NCBI GenBank assembly: GCA_017502025.1
Contig: JAFVVS010000054.1
Span: forward strand, 1 to 44,367
Source: Alistipes sp.
Lineage (GTDB): Bacteria > Bacteroidota > Bacteroidia > Bacteroidales > Rikenellaceae
Direction: 5' to 3'
DNA: 44,367 nt
The notes beneath the pieces are model-generated. The model had not been told where the DNA came from. It saw only the letters and a program-made list of their open reading frames with translations, and ran no database searches. The position numbers were made by a program, and so were the translations under genes. Positions 33,526 through 42,083 of this stretch are shown piece by piece; the first letter of the stretch is position 1, and each line of letters starts with the position of its first letter.

Positions 33526-36500
33526 ATGGGAATTTCTACACAGAGATTTTTCAAAACCCTTGCGGTAGTGCTTCTCACCCTATGCGTACAGCTGTGGGGG
33601 GGGGTTGAAACCGCTGTTGGTCAGGAGGTTGCAAAACCTCACATTGTCAAAGGTACCGTTCTCGACCAGAACGGCAAACCAATGGCAGGAGTAGGTGTCA
33701 TCATCCCTACTACTCTTCAAGGTGTTGTTACCGACATCGAGGGTAAGTACGAGATCAAGGCGACACCTGCTCAGGAGTTGCAGTTCAGCTTCCTCGGTTA
33801 CAGGACCGAGCAGGTGAAGGTTGGAACTCGTACCACTATCAACATCTCGATGGTGGAGGAGGCGCAGGCCGTAGAGCAGGTCATCGTGACCGCACTCGGT
33901 ATCAAGCGTGACGAGAAGTCGCTCGGTTATGCAGCGTCGAAGGTTAACACCGAGGCTTTGGCTTCGGCAACTAACTCGTCGAACTGGCTTTCGGGCTTGG
34001 CCGGACAGGTTGCAGGTCTCAACATCCAGCAGTCGAACACCGGAGGTGGCGGTACTACCCGTGTAACCCTCCGTGGTGAGTCTTCGACAGACTTCACAAA
34101 CAACACCGCACTTTTCGTTATCGACGGTGTGCCAATGCACAACCACGCAACGCAGTCGGATGCAGGTGGCGAGGGTTCGCTCAACACCATCGACTATGGT
34201 GACGGTACAGGCGATGTCAATCCAGAGGATATCGAGAGCGTAACCGTATTGAAGGGCCCTGCTGCAACTGCTCTCTACGGTTCGGCAGCAGCTAATGGTG
34301 CTATCATCATCACCACCAAGTCGGCAGACAAGCTCGCATCAAAGATCAGCATCACCTACTCGACAAATCTCACATTCGAGAGCGTAAACACCTCTCCGGA
34401 TTTGCAGTATGAGTATGGTCAGGGTACCCATCCCGATTACTACTACTATGTTCGCTCGACCGACACAGGCAAGGGCACAGGCTACCATCCGGAGCCATCA
34501 TACAGCAACCAGACAGGCTTGCTCTCGTGGGGTCCAAAGATGGACGGTACTCTCTATTATCAGTACTACGACGAGAAGGCAGGCATCGGTGGCTCTATCG
34601 ACCAGCTCGGCGACTTCCGTCGTGAGGCTACCCCATTCGTAAGCCACGGCGACTGGTTCAAGGACTTCTTCGAGACAGGTCACACCTGGACCAACACCCT
34701 CTCGGTATCGGGCCGCATCAACAAGCGTAACTCTATCCGTGTATCGGTGCGTGATTCGCACTCGAAGGGTATCGTTCCTAACTCTCCAAGCAATATGCAG
34801 CACATTTCGTTGCGTACCCGTAACGAGATTGCAAAGTGGTTCACCTCGGAGGTTTCGCTCAACTATCGTCGCAACCATCGTGACAACATCCCTGTATCGT
34901 CGGGTTACTCGGCCGGTGCAGGTATTATGTACTCGTTGTGGTGCTACGCTCCAAACATCGATATGGATTGGGCAAAGCACTATTGGAACGATGGTCAGGA
35001 GGGTGTCCAGCAGGACGCTTCACTCTCGGGTGGTAAGAACAATGCATACTTCGTTGCAAACGAGAGTATCAACACTCAGAACCGTGACCGTATCTACGGT
35101 AATGTTAAATTCGACTTCAATATCTACAAGGGCTTGACCTTGATGGTTCGTGGAGGTCTCGACTCGCAGTATGACTTCCGTACCCAGCGTTACGCAACCT
35201 CTACCCAGAGCGACCCTAACGGTTTCTACCGTGAGCAGATGATTCGCTCGATGCAGTACTCGGGTGAGTTCTTGTTCCGCTACACTCACGACTTCGTTCA
35301 CGACATCAACCTCACCGCAAACTTCGGTGGTAGTATCGTAAATCGTCAGTACGAGCGTCACCAGCAGTGGGCAGACAACCTCAAAAATCCGAGCGTCTAT
35401 ACCCTTGCAAACGCAGCATCGCTCGTCAAGACAGACAACTATCTCGAAAAGCGTCAGACCAACTCACTCTACGGTTTGGTGCAGCTCTCTTGGCGCAACG
35501 CCATCTTCCTCGATGTTACAGGTCGTAACGACTGGTCGAGCACCCTTCCTGCTGAGAACCGCTCATACTTCTACCCTTCGGTATCGGGTAGCGTTGTAAT
35601 CAACGAGTTGGCAGACTTCGGCAGCAAGAATGGCATATTGAACTTGTTCAAGGTTCGTGGATCGTGGGCTCAGGTAGGTCACGACACCAAGCCTTATCGT
35701 ATTGAGGAGTACTTGCAGAGCACCTCATTCCCTGGTAATGTAACAACCCAGACCTCGAAGGTTAATGGTTTGCTCTTGCCTGAGAAGGTTGCTTCGTGGG
35801 AGATTGGTATCGACTTGCGTATGTTCCGCAACCGCTTGAACCTCGATATGGCATATTATAGCAGCAAGACTACCAATGCTTTGGCATCGATGCCTGTGTC
35901 GGCATCGGCAGGTATGGGTAGCGTATATACCAACGCCGGTTCGATTCACAACCACGGTTTTGAGATTCAGGCTTTGGGTACAATCATCCGTACAAAGGAT
36001 ATCCGTTGGACCGTATCGGCTAACTGGTCAATCAACCGTAATAAGATTCTCGAACTCGGTGAGGGTATCGACTTCTGGCAGATTGCAGGTCGTGGCTCTT
36101 ATGCTTATATGTACGCATACGAGGGCTCTTCACTCACTTCGATGTATGGTCGTAAGTACAAGCGTGCTCCTGAGGGCTCGTATGTTGTGGATGCAAACGG
36201 TAAGATGATCGATGTTGCAGGTCAGATTATCCACGATATGAATGGAGCTCCAATCATCGACGAGGATATCGAGTATGTAGGCGAGTGTATGCCTAAGTGG
36301 CGTGGAGGCTTCGGCACATCGTTCTCGTGGAAGGGCCTCAAAGCAAGCGTTAAGTTCGACGGACAGTACGGTGGTAAGGTTTGGTCAGAGACCAACTGGG
36401 CATTGAACTATCGTGGTAAAGGTATCGCAACTTTGGAAGGTCGTGAGGGCGGTTTCGTACCAAAGGGCGTTATGCAGTTGGCAGACGGCAACTACAAGAT

Positions 36501-36837
36501 TTGCGACTACGAGCACACAGCAAGCTCAATTCAGTCATACTATCAGGCACTCTACGCTCGTGAGTGTTGCGAGGCTAACTTCGTCGAGACTTCGTACTTG
36601 AAGTTGCGTGAGGTACGCTTGGAGTACTCGTTCCCTAAGAAGCTTTTGGCTAAGACCAAGGTTATTCAGGGCTTGTCAATCTCTGTATTCGGAAACAACC
36701 TCTACTGCTGGTCGAAGTTCCCTGGATTTGATCCGGAGGCAGTTTCGATGCGTGGTGCGGCACTCTCGCCAGGTTTCGACCTCTTGCAGATGCCTGGTAC
36801 CGCAGTATATGGTGGTAGCATCTCTATAACTTTCTAA
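33526..36837 (+). CDS. susC: SusC/RagA TonB-dependent outer-membrane transporter
   Basis: TonB-dependent transporter of 1103 residues that takes up ligands captured by its SusD partner. Signal peptide to about residue 33; a carboxypeptidase-like domain (VKGTVLDQNGKPMAGV, about 42-57); a TonB-box-like VEQVIVTALG (about 117-126); a plug with GEFSST-type GESSTD and VLKGPAATALYGSAAANG; then a 22-strand barrel. A run of nine G (33596-33604) encodes W24-G25-G26 inside the signal peptide; gain of one G gives an immediate TGA, loss of one gives TAG 29 codons on. The start ATG lies after an A-rich leader. The substrate is unknown. Confidence 0.95.
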   Translation: MGISTQRFFKTLAVVLLTLCVQLWGGVETAVGQEVAKPHIVKGTVLDQNGKPMAGVGVIIPTTLQGVVTDIEGKYEIKATPAQELQFSFLGYRTEQVKVGTRTTINISMVEEAQAVEQVIVTALGIKRDEKSLGYAASKVNTEALASATNSSNWLSGLAGQVAGLNIQQSNTGGGGTTRVTLRGESSTDFTNNTALFVIDGVPMHNHATQSDAGGEGSLNTIDYGDGTGDVNPEDIESVTVLKGPAATALYGSAAANGAIIITTKSADKLASKISITYSTNLTFESVNTSPDLQYEYGQGTHPDYYYYVRSTDTGKGTGYHPEPSYSNQTGLLSWGPKMDGTLYYQYYDEKAGIGGSIDQLGDFRREATPFVSHGDWFKDFFETGHTWTNTLSVSGRINKRNSIRVSVRDSHSKGIVPNSPSNMQHISLRTRNEIAKWFTSEVSLNYRRNHRDNIPVSSGYSAGAGIMYSLWCYAPNIDMDWAKHYWNDGQEGVQQDASLSGGKNNAYFVANESINTQNRDRIYGNVKFDFNIYKGLTLMVRGGLDSQYDFRTQRYATSTQSDPNGFYREQMIRSMQYSGEFLFRYTHDFVHDINLTANFGGSIVNRQYERHQQWADNLKNPSVYTLANAASLVKTDNYLEKRQTNSLYGLVQLSWRNAIFLDVTGRNDWSSTLPAENRSYFYPSVSGSVVINELADFGSKNGILNLFKVRGSWAQVGHDTKPYRIEEYLQSTSFPGNVTTQTSKVNGLLLPEKVASWEIGIDLRMFRNRLNLDMAYYSSKTTNALASMPVSASAGMGSVYTNAGSIHNHGFEIQALGTIIRTKDIRWTVSANWSINRNKILELGEGIDFWQIAGRGSYAYMYAYEGSSLTSMYGRKYKRAPEGSYVVDANGKMIDVAGQIIHDMNGAPIIDEDIEYVGECMPKWRGGFGTSFSWKGLKASVKFDGQYGGKVWSETNWALNYRGKGIATLEGREGGFVPKGVMQLADGNYKICDYEHTASSIQSYYQALYARECCEANFVETSYLKLREVRLEYSFPKKLLAKTKVIQGLSISVFGNNLYCWSKFPGFDPEAVSMRGAALSPGFDLLQMPGTAVYGGSISITF
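33596..33604 (+). promoter_or_regulatory. homopolymeric G9 tract in the susC signal sequence
   Basis: Nine consecutive G within codons 24-27 of susC. The present length keeps the frame open. Slippage by one base would truncate the protein at the signal peptide. It is therefore a candidate phase-variation tract; function is inferred. Confidence 0.6.
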
Positions 36838-36856
36838 TGCTTGGGAGGAACAGAAT

Positions 36857-38599
36857 ATGAAGAATTACATTAAATATATTACAATCGTATTGGCTGCGGC
36901 GTTCGCATCGGTGGGTTGTACTCACTTCGATGATATGAACAAGAACCCGTATGTTGTCTATGAGACCAACTCGGAGTCATTCGTACAGCCTATGATCTAC
37001 AATGCACAGAAGCAGTTGGCTTCGTGCGAATACTATGTGATAGGCGAGTTGATGCAATGGACCATTAATACCAGCTACGAGTCATCGGCACAGCTCACCT
37101 ACAACTATGTCCTTTCGGAGAATAACTGCCGTATGATGTGGAACCTCTACAACCAATTCGGTAATGCGCAGTATATGCTCGACTTGGCTCGCAAGGAGTG
37201 CGAGAATGGCGGAGGCAACCCTGCAATGATTGGTGTTGCGCTCACGCTTCGTTCGTGGATTGGTCACATCTTGACCGACACCTACGGCAATGTACCGTAC
37301 TCAAAGGCAGGTCAGATTGCTTTGCAGGGCGACACATTCGAATACACCACCCCTTACGACGAGCAGAAGGATATCTATATCGACCTTCTTCGTTCGATGG
37401 AGGAGGCAAATCAGTGCTTCGCAAAGGCTAAGGAGATGAAGGATGCGGGCGCACTTTCGAGCCTCGATTTCAACCCTATCTGCGACTTTATGTATGATGG
37501 TAACATCGAGAAGTGGCATCGTTTTGCCAACTCGCTCTACCTCCGTTTGTTGATGCGTGCATCGAACAAGGCTCTCGAAGAGTCGGAGGGTATCATCGCA
37601 TTGGGCGATGATTTTGGCGACTTGAATGTTATTGCCAAGATCAACGAGATTTACGACTCGTACCTCTCGGGCGCAGGCGACTACCCTGTAATGCGTAACC
37701 TCGACGATAGCGCACGCTTGCAGTTCAGCTCGAAGGATTCGGCACTCTACACTCCATTCTACTCTACCACAAGTGGTAACTGGAATGGTCAGGCAGCTTG
37801 CAAGACCTTGGTTGACTGGATGCTCGTTAAGGGCGACAATGGCAAGGCGTTATACAACTCGGCAGACGAGAAGAACCCTAACAACCCTTGGGACCCTCGT
37901 TACTTCCGCTACTTCACAAAGGCGTTGGGCGCTCCTACACAGGTTACTCGTGAGGAGATGCGTGAGTTCTTCGACGGCAACATTTCGTCGCAAGGTAACT
38001 CGCTTATCGGTCGCTATCCAAAGGGTGGTTACACCGGTACCCACATCGGCGACATAAAGATGGATCCTAAGTATTCGTTGTTGAACTACGACGAGATTAT
38101 CTTCATCTTTGCCGAGGCAGGTGCTCGTGGATGGATTCCTATGTCGCAGAAGGCATACAAGGATCTCTACTTGGAGGCTAACCGTCAGTCTATCTTGTTG
38201 TGGCAGGATGGCTGGGAGAAGGCAACAGACTACTACACAGCACAGTCACCTGAGGTTATCAACTTCATAAACTACCTCGACAACGAGTTCGACTACAACA
38301 AGGCACTCGAAACCATTATGCGTCAGAAGTATGTAGCAACCTTCTGGGTAGGCGTTGAAGGCTGGGCAGACTACCGTCGTACAGGCTACCCTATCCTCAA
38401 AACCAACGGTGATGCTGCGCAGAACAAGCAGATTTTGCCAACCCGTTTGCGCTACCCTTCGACTGAGGCATTCCAGAATGCTAAGCACTACACCGAGGCT
38501 GTAAATGGCTGGCTCGGCGGTGAGAACAATATGGTAACCGATGTGTGGTTTGCCAACACAACCGAGAGTCAGGCTATCCGTCGTTTAGGTCGTAAATAA
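36857..38599 (+). CDS. susD: SusD/RagB-like outer-membrane lipoprotein
   Basis: Surface lipoprotein that caps the SusC barrel and binds the substrate. 580 residues; lipobox ending at Cys21 (ASVGC), then THFDDMNKNP, typical of the SusD-like family 2. TPR-type helices cover the N-terminal half, and the sequence MRQKYVATFWVGVEGWADYRRTGYP (about 500) is the usual SusD signature near the end. A GGGAGGAA site precedes the ATG, 19 bases after susC. Substrate cannot be inferred, and no CAZyme or peptidase is adjacent. Confidence 0.94.
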   Translation: MKNYIKYITIVLAAAFASVGCTHFDDMNKNPYVVYETNSESFVQPMIYNAQKQLASCEYYVIGELMQWTINTSYESSAQLTYNYVLSENNCRMMWNLYNQFGNAQYMLDLARKECENGGGNPAMIGVALTLRSWIGHILTDTYGNVPYSKAGQIALQGDTFEYTTPYDEQKDIYIDLLRSMEEANQCFAKAKEMKDAGALSSLDFNPICDFMYDGNIEKWHRFANSLYLRLLMRASNKALEESEGIIALGDDFGDLNVIAKINEIYDSYLSGAGDYPVMRNLDDSARLQFSSKDSALYTPFYSTTSGNWNGQAACKTLVDWMLVKGDNGKALYNSADEKNPNNPWDPRYFRYFTKALGAPTQVTREEMREFFDGNISSQGNSLIGRYPKGGYTGTHIGDIKMDPKYSLLNYDEIIFIFAEAGARGWIPMSQKAYKDLYLEANRQSILLWQDGWEKATDYYTAQSPEVINFINYLDNEFDYNKALETIMRQKYVATFWVGVEGWADYRRTGYPILKTNGDAAQNKQILPTRLRYPSTEAFQNAKHYTEAVNGWLGGENNMVTDVWFANTTESQAIRRLGRK

Positions 38600-38621
38600 C
38601 TGAAAAACTATTCGTAAAATT

Positions 38622-41600
38622 ATGAAACGATACTTTATATATATAATAATGGTGTTGGCAACCCTCGTTGTGGGTTGTACACCGTATGCGACCGACGAGA
38701 ATCCGCAGGTGACCGAAATCGGCGATATCGAGGTTGCATTCAGCGTAGAGGGCGAGGAGGTAAGCCGTTTGGATCTTACCTCGGTAAGCCACAATATCAA
38801 GGTAGATGTTGCGCTCAACAACGAGGGCGTATATTGGAATGTTGTATCGAGCAAGGAGTGGTGCCAAATCGTAGAGGAGGAGCACCGTGGCTCGGGTTCG
38901 TTCACCTTGATTATCAACGCTAACGACAGTTTCGATGCTCGTGAGACCGCTACCGTAACCTTCAAGGCGGGCGAGTACGAGCAGGATATGCTCACAGTGG
39001 ATCACAGCGGCAATGTATTCGTAATCGAGCAGGTTTACACCGCATCGACCAAGAGTGCAAGCAGCTTCACCACCAAGATTAAGACCCGTGATGCGGGCGA
39101 GGCTTGGACCGCCGAGTGCGACTCGTGGATTACAGTAACCAAGGGCGCAGTTTCGCAGGATGCCGAGGGCTTCACCGTAACCGAGGTAACCATCTCGTGG
39201 GAGGAGAACGCCACTGCATCACGCTATGGCGAGGTTCGCCTTGTTAAGGATGGTTCAACCAAGGCTGAGGGCTGGATCAACATCTGGCAGTATGGTACCG
39301 AGTTGAACTACGACGGCGACGGCAACCTCTTGCTCGCAGCACAGGATGTAGCTCCGCTCGAACTTCGTGTTCCAAAGCAGACTATCAAGGATATCGCTGT
39401 GCCATCGTGGGTTACCTACACCACCGTGGAGAACAGCGATAACACCGTATCGTATATGCTCCAATTTGCGGGCAACCCAAGCGACGCAAACCACGTTCGT
39501 GCTACCGAGCTCGAAATCTCGTTCCTCTCGGGTGCAGCAAGCATCAAGCTCCCTACCATTATGCAGGAGTACTACGCTATGGAGGGACTCGTATCGGGCC
39601 CTGGTTTGAAGATTTTTGCCCAGACCTGGAACGCAGGTGGCGATGTATCGCAGTGGTATGTTGATGGCGTGCCTACCCTTATGGGCGATATCGACTTGAC
39701 CGAGGTCGAGGAGTGGGTATCAATCGGTACCGCAGAGCGTCCTTGGACAGGCGTATTCAATGGTAACGGCAAGAAGATTATCAACCTCAAATCGTCGCAG
39801 CCATTGTTTGGCGTTTGCGCTGATGCAACATTGAAGGACATCATCTTCGATGCTACCACTATTATCGAGCGCAAGGGTACCTACTCGGGCGAGTGCATCG
39901 TTGCACCTTTGGCAGCAAAGATCAACAAGACCACTGTTGAGAAGTGTACCAACAACGCAACCATAGAGATTGATGCAATAGCAAGCAGTTCAACAACCTA
40001 TGTTTCGGGATTGATTGGTATTGCCGATGCAGAGTCTTATGTATTCAACTGTACAAACAACGGTGTAATCAATATTAAGCCATCTTCTTCGGCAGACAAC
40101 GACTCTCGCTTCATCGTTGGTGGTATCGTAGCAAACAACCACGGTAAGGTTGATATGGCATTCGCTACCGGTTCGGTTACTTCGGATGCAACAGCTCCTA
40201 CTTCGCACGTTGGAGGTATCGTTGGTATCAACGGTGCAACAGGTAGCATCGTAAATAGCCACAATGCAGGCCCTGTATCTCACAAGGCGGGTTCCTCTGC
40301 ATCAAGCAGCTATGTAGGCGGTATCACAGGTACTGCAATTGGTACTATCACAGGCAACACCAACGAGGGCGTTATCACTTCGGGCTCAACTGCAAGCAAT
40401 GTATATGTCGGAGGTGTCTTGGGTCACTGGGATGATGCAAATGCTGTTGTTGCTGACAACACCGTAGCTAACGCATCGTCTGTTATTGCCGAGGGTGCAG
40501 CACTCAACACCTACGCAGGAGGTCTTGCAGGCTATGTAGGTGCGAATGTTCCGGCTATCACTCTCGACTTGTCGAACTATGGCGGCACTCTCGCAGGTAG
40601 CGTAACTGCCGGTACTGCAACCCATGCTAACGCAAAAATGTCGGCTGGTGGTATCTTCGGCTACACCGAGACCAATGTCACTATCTCAAACCTCGTTTGG
40701 GAGGGTAAGGTAACCTTCTATCAGAAGGATGCTATCACAGCATTCTACGCAAACTTCGGAGGTCTTGTAGGTTGGGCGAATACGCCTATCACCCTCTCCG
40801 GCATCGAGTCGAATGGCGAGATGGTAGCAGACTACGCAAAGCAGGCAGCTATCAACTTCGGTAACGGCGCAGGTGGCGGTTCGATTGGCGGTCTTGTAGG
40901 TCGTTGCGAGGAGGGTGCTACAATCTCGAATTGTACCACCAACAAGCAGACCTCGTGGATTGTGGTAAACGACAAGAATCAGCTCACCTCGACCGGCTCG
41001 TCGAAGCACTTCGACATCCATATGGGTGGTATCGCAGGTCGTATCGTCGAGGGAGACTCGTCGATTACCAACTGCCACAACAAGGGCCGTGTATACAACA
41101 TGCACTACAACAACCAGCCTTGGACAACCACCTACAACACCAACTCTACAGGTGGTATCCTCGGTAGCTTCGGCTCGATAGCTTCACCTTCGGGCTCGAT
41201 CACTATCGAGAACTGTACAAACGCAGCTAATATCAACACTCACCGTGGTACTATCGCAGGTATCGTAGGCTTCGCAGCAAACGCTACTATCAAGGGTTGC
41301 GAGTACAAGGTTGGTAACATCATCGAGACCTACTTGGGTAACTCGGTATGCGCAGGTATCGTAGGTATCGCCGTTGATTCGAACATCTCGGATTGCGTAG
41401 CAACCAACAACATGAACGGTATCTATGCAGGTTCGATAGATGCTCGTATGGGCGGTATCGTAGCACATCTTATGGGTGAATCGACCGTAACATCGTGCAG
41501 CTACTATGGTACAATCACTTACCGTGGACTCCGTACCGGCACAGCTCAGCCAGAGTACTTTGGTGGCATCGTAGGCTTTGCAAATAGCGAGGATATCCTC

Positions 41601-41747
41601 GTTTCGAAGTGCCGTTGCGGTGGTCAGATTGGCGAAAATGTAATCTCGGAGAACAACCTTTTGACCTACATCATCAACTACACGCCTAACGGAGGCGCAG
41701 CAAGTGAGGCAACCGTTACAGAGTGTTCTTACTGGGATGGTAAATAA
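38622..41747 (+). CDS. surface lipoprotein with BACON-like domains and GLUG-type repeats
   Basis: 1041-residue lipoprotein (lipobox Cys19, VVGC). Two BACON-like beta domains lie at about 50-138 (YWNVVSSKEWC, SFTLIINAND) and 145-225 (AWTAECDSWITV), then a third beta region, then a GLUG-like solenoid from about 490 to the end. I count about fourteen GG-hydrophobic-x-G turns, for example VGGIVG, AGGLAG, FGGLVG and CAGIVG, spaced roughly 30-45 residues, many followed by NC-T/N-N. BACON domains often bind mucin or glycans, and GLUG solenoids are known in surface adhesins; both are family-level. It directly follows susD, so is probably part of the same uptake or adhesion complex. Confidence 0.85.
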   Translation: MKRYFIYIIMVLATLVVGCTPYATDENPQVTEIGDIEVAFSVEGEEVSRLDLTSVSHNIKVDVALNNEGVYWNVVSSKEWCQIVEEEHRGSGSFTLIINANDSFDARETATVTFKAGEYEQDMLTVDHSGNVFVIEQVYTASTKSASSFTTKIKTRDAGEAWTAECDSWITVTKGAVSQDAEGFTVTEVTISWEENATASRYGEVRLVKDGSTKAEGWINIWQYGTELNYDGDGNLLLAAQDVAPLELRVPKQTIKDIAVPSWVTYTTVENSDNTVSYMLQFAGNPSDANHVRATELEISFLSGAASIKLPTIMQEYYAMEGLVSGPGLKIFAQTWNAGGDVSQWYVDGVPTLMGDIDLTEVEEWVSIGTAERPWTGVFNGNGKKIINLKSSQPLFGVCADATLKDIIFDATTIIERKGTYSGECIVAPLAAKINKTTVEKCTNNATIEIDAIASSSTTYVSGLIGIADAESYVFNCTNNGVINIKPSSSADNDSRFIVGGIVANNHGKVDMAFATGSVTSDATAPTSHVGGIVGINGATGSIVNSHNAGPVSHKAGSSASSSYVGGITGTAIGTITGNTNEGVITSGSTASNVYVGGVLGHWDDANAVVADNTVANASSVIAEGAALNTYAGGLAGYVGANVPAITLDLSNYGGTLAGSVTAGTATHANAKMSAGGIFGYTETNVTISNLVWEGKVTFYQKDAITAFYANFGGLVGWANTPITLSGIESNGEMVADYAKQAAINFGNGAGGGSIGGLVGRCEEGATISNCTTNKQTSWIVVNDKNQLTSTGSSKHFDIHMGGIAGRIVEGDSSITNCHNKGRVYNMHYNNQPWTTTYNTNSTGGILGSFGSIASPSGSITIENCTNAANINTHRGTIAGIVGFAANATIKGCEYKVGNIIETYLGNSVCAGIVGIAVDSNISDCVATNNMNGIYAGSIDARMGGIVAHLMGESTVTSCSYYGTITYRGLRTGTAQPEYFGGIVGFANSEDILVSKCRCGGQIGENVISENNLLTYIINYTPNGGAASEATVTECSYWDGK

Positions 41748-41770
41748 CATATAGTGAGGAATTTAATATT

Positions 41771-41863
41771 CGTCATTCCGAGCGAGTAATACGAGCGTGG
41801 GAATCTCCCACTTTACACAAGGTAGGAGATTGCCACGGTTCGGAACGAACCTCGCAATGACGG
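41771..41863. repeat. full extragenic palindrome (CGTCATTCCGAG ... CGCAATGACGG)
   Basis: A 93-bp element with complementary ends CGTCATT/AATGACG and inner arms GGGAATCTCCCAC and GGAGATTGCC that can form a cloverleaf-like fold. A half copy is at 32932-32969. The type, CGTCATTGCGAG ... GCAATGACG, is a widespread REP-like repeat in many bacteria. It sits between the two lipoprotein genes. Confidence 0.8.
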
Positions 41864-41922
41864 ATAGAGTTCCCGACAAACAAACACAAGAAAGAAACAC
41901 CAATTTTATAAAACAACTTTCT

Positions 41923-42060
41923 ATGAAAAAAACAACAATGGCTTTGGAGTACAAGAAGCCGCAAGTAACAGCAATTCTTCTCCAAGTGGAGCAGGGATTT
42001 GCACAGTCGTCGCAGATGGACGATATGAAGGAAACAGAGGGCGAATGGGCCGCTTATTAA
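41923..42060 (+). CDS. 45-residue peptide of unknown function
   Basis: Begins MKKTTMALEYKKPQVTAILL and continues QVEQGFAQSSQMDDMKETEGEWAAY. It has no hydrophobic signal helix. It belongs to the kind of short KKP-V-x-x-hydrophobic ... Gly-(hydrophobic)-(A/S)-S peptides that I recall next to Bacteroidales surface-lipoprotein genes; their function is not known to me. Start at 41923 or at the internal ATG at 41938 (codon 6) are both possible. It ends 23 bases before the next lipoprotein, in the same direction. Upstream in-frame codons translate the extragenic palindrome and are not part of the gene. Confidence 0.65.
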   Translation: MKKTTMALEYKKPQVTAILLQVEQGFAQSSQMDDMKETEGEWAAY

Positions 42061-42083
42061 CAACTAAAAAACTGGAAAAGATT

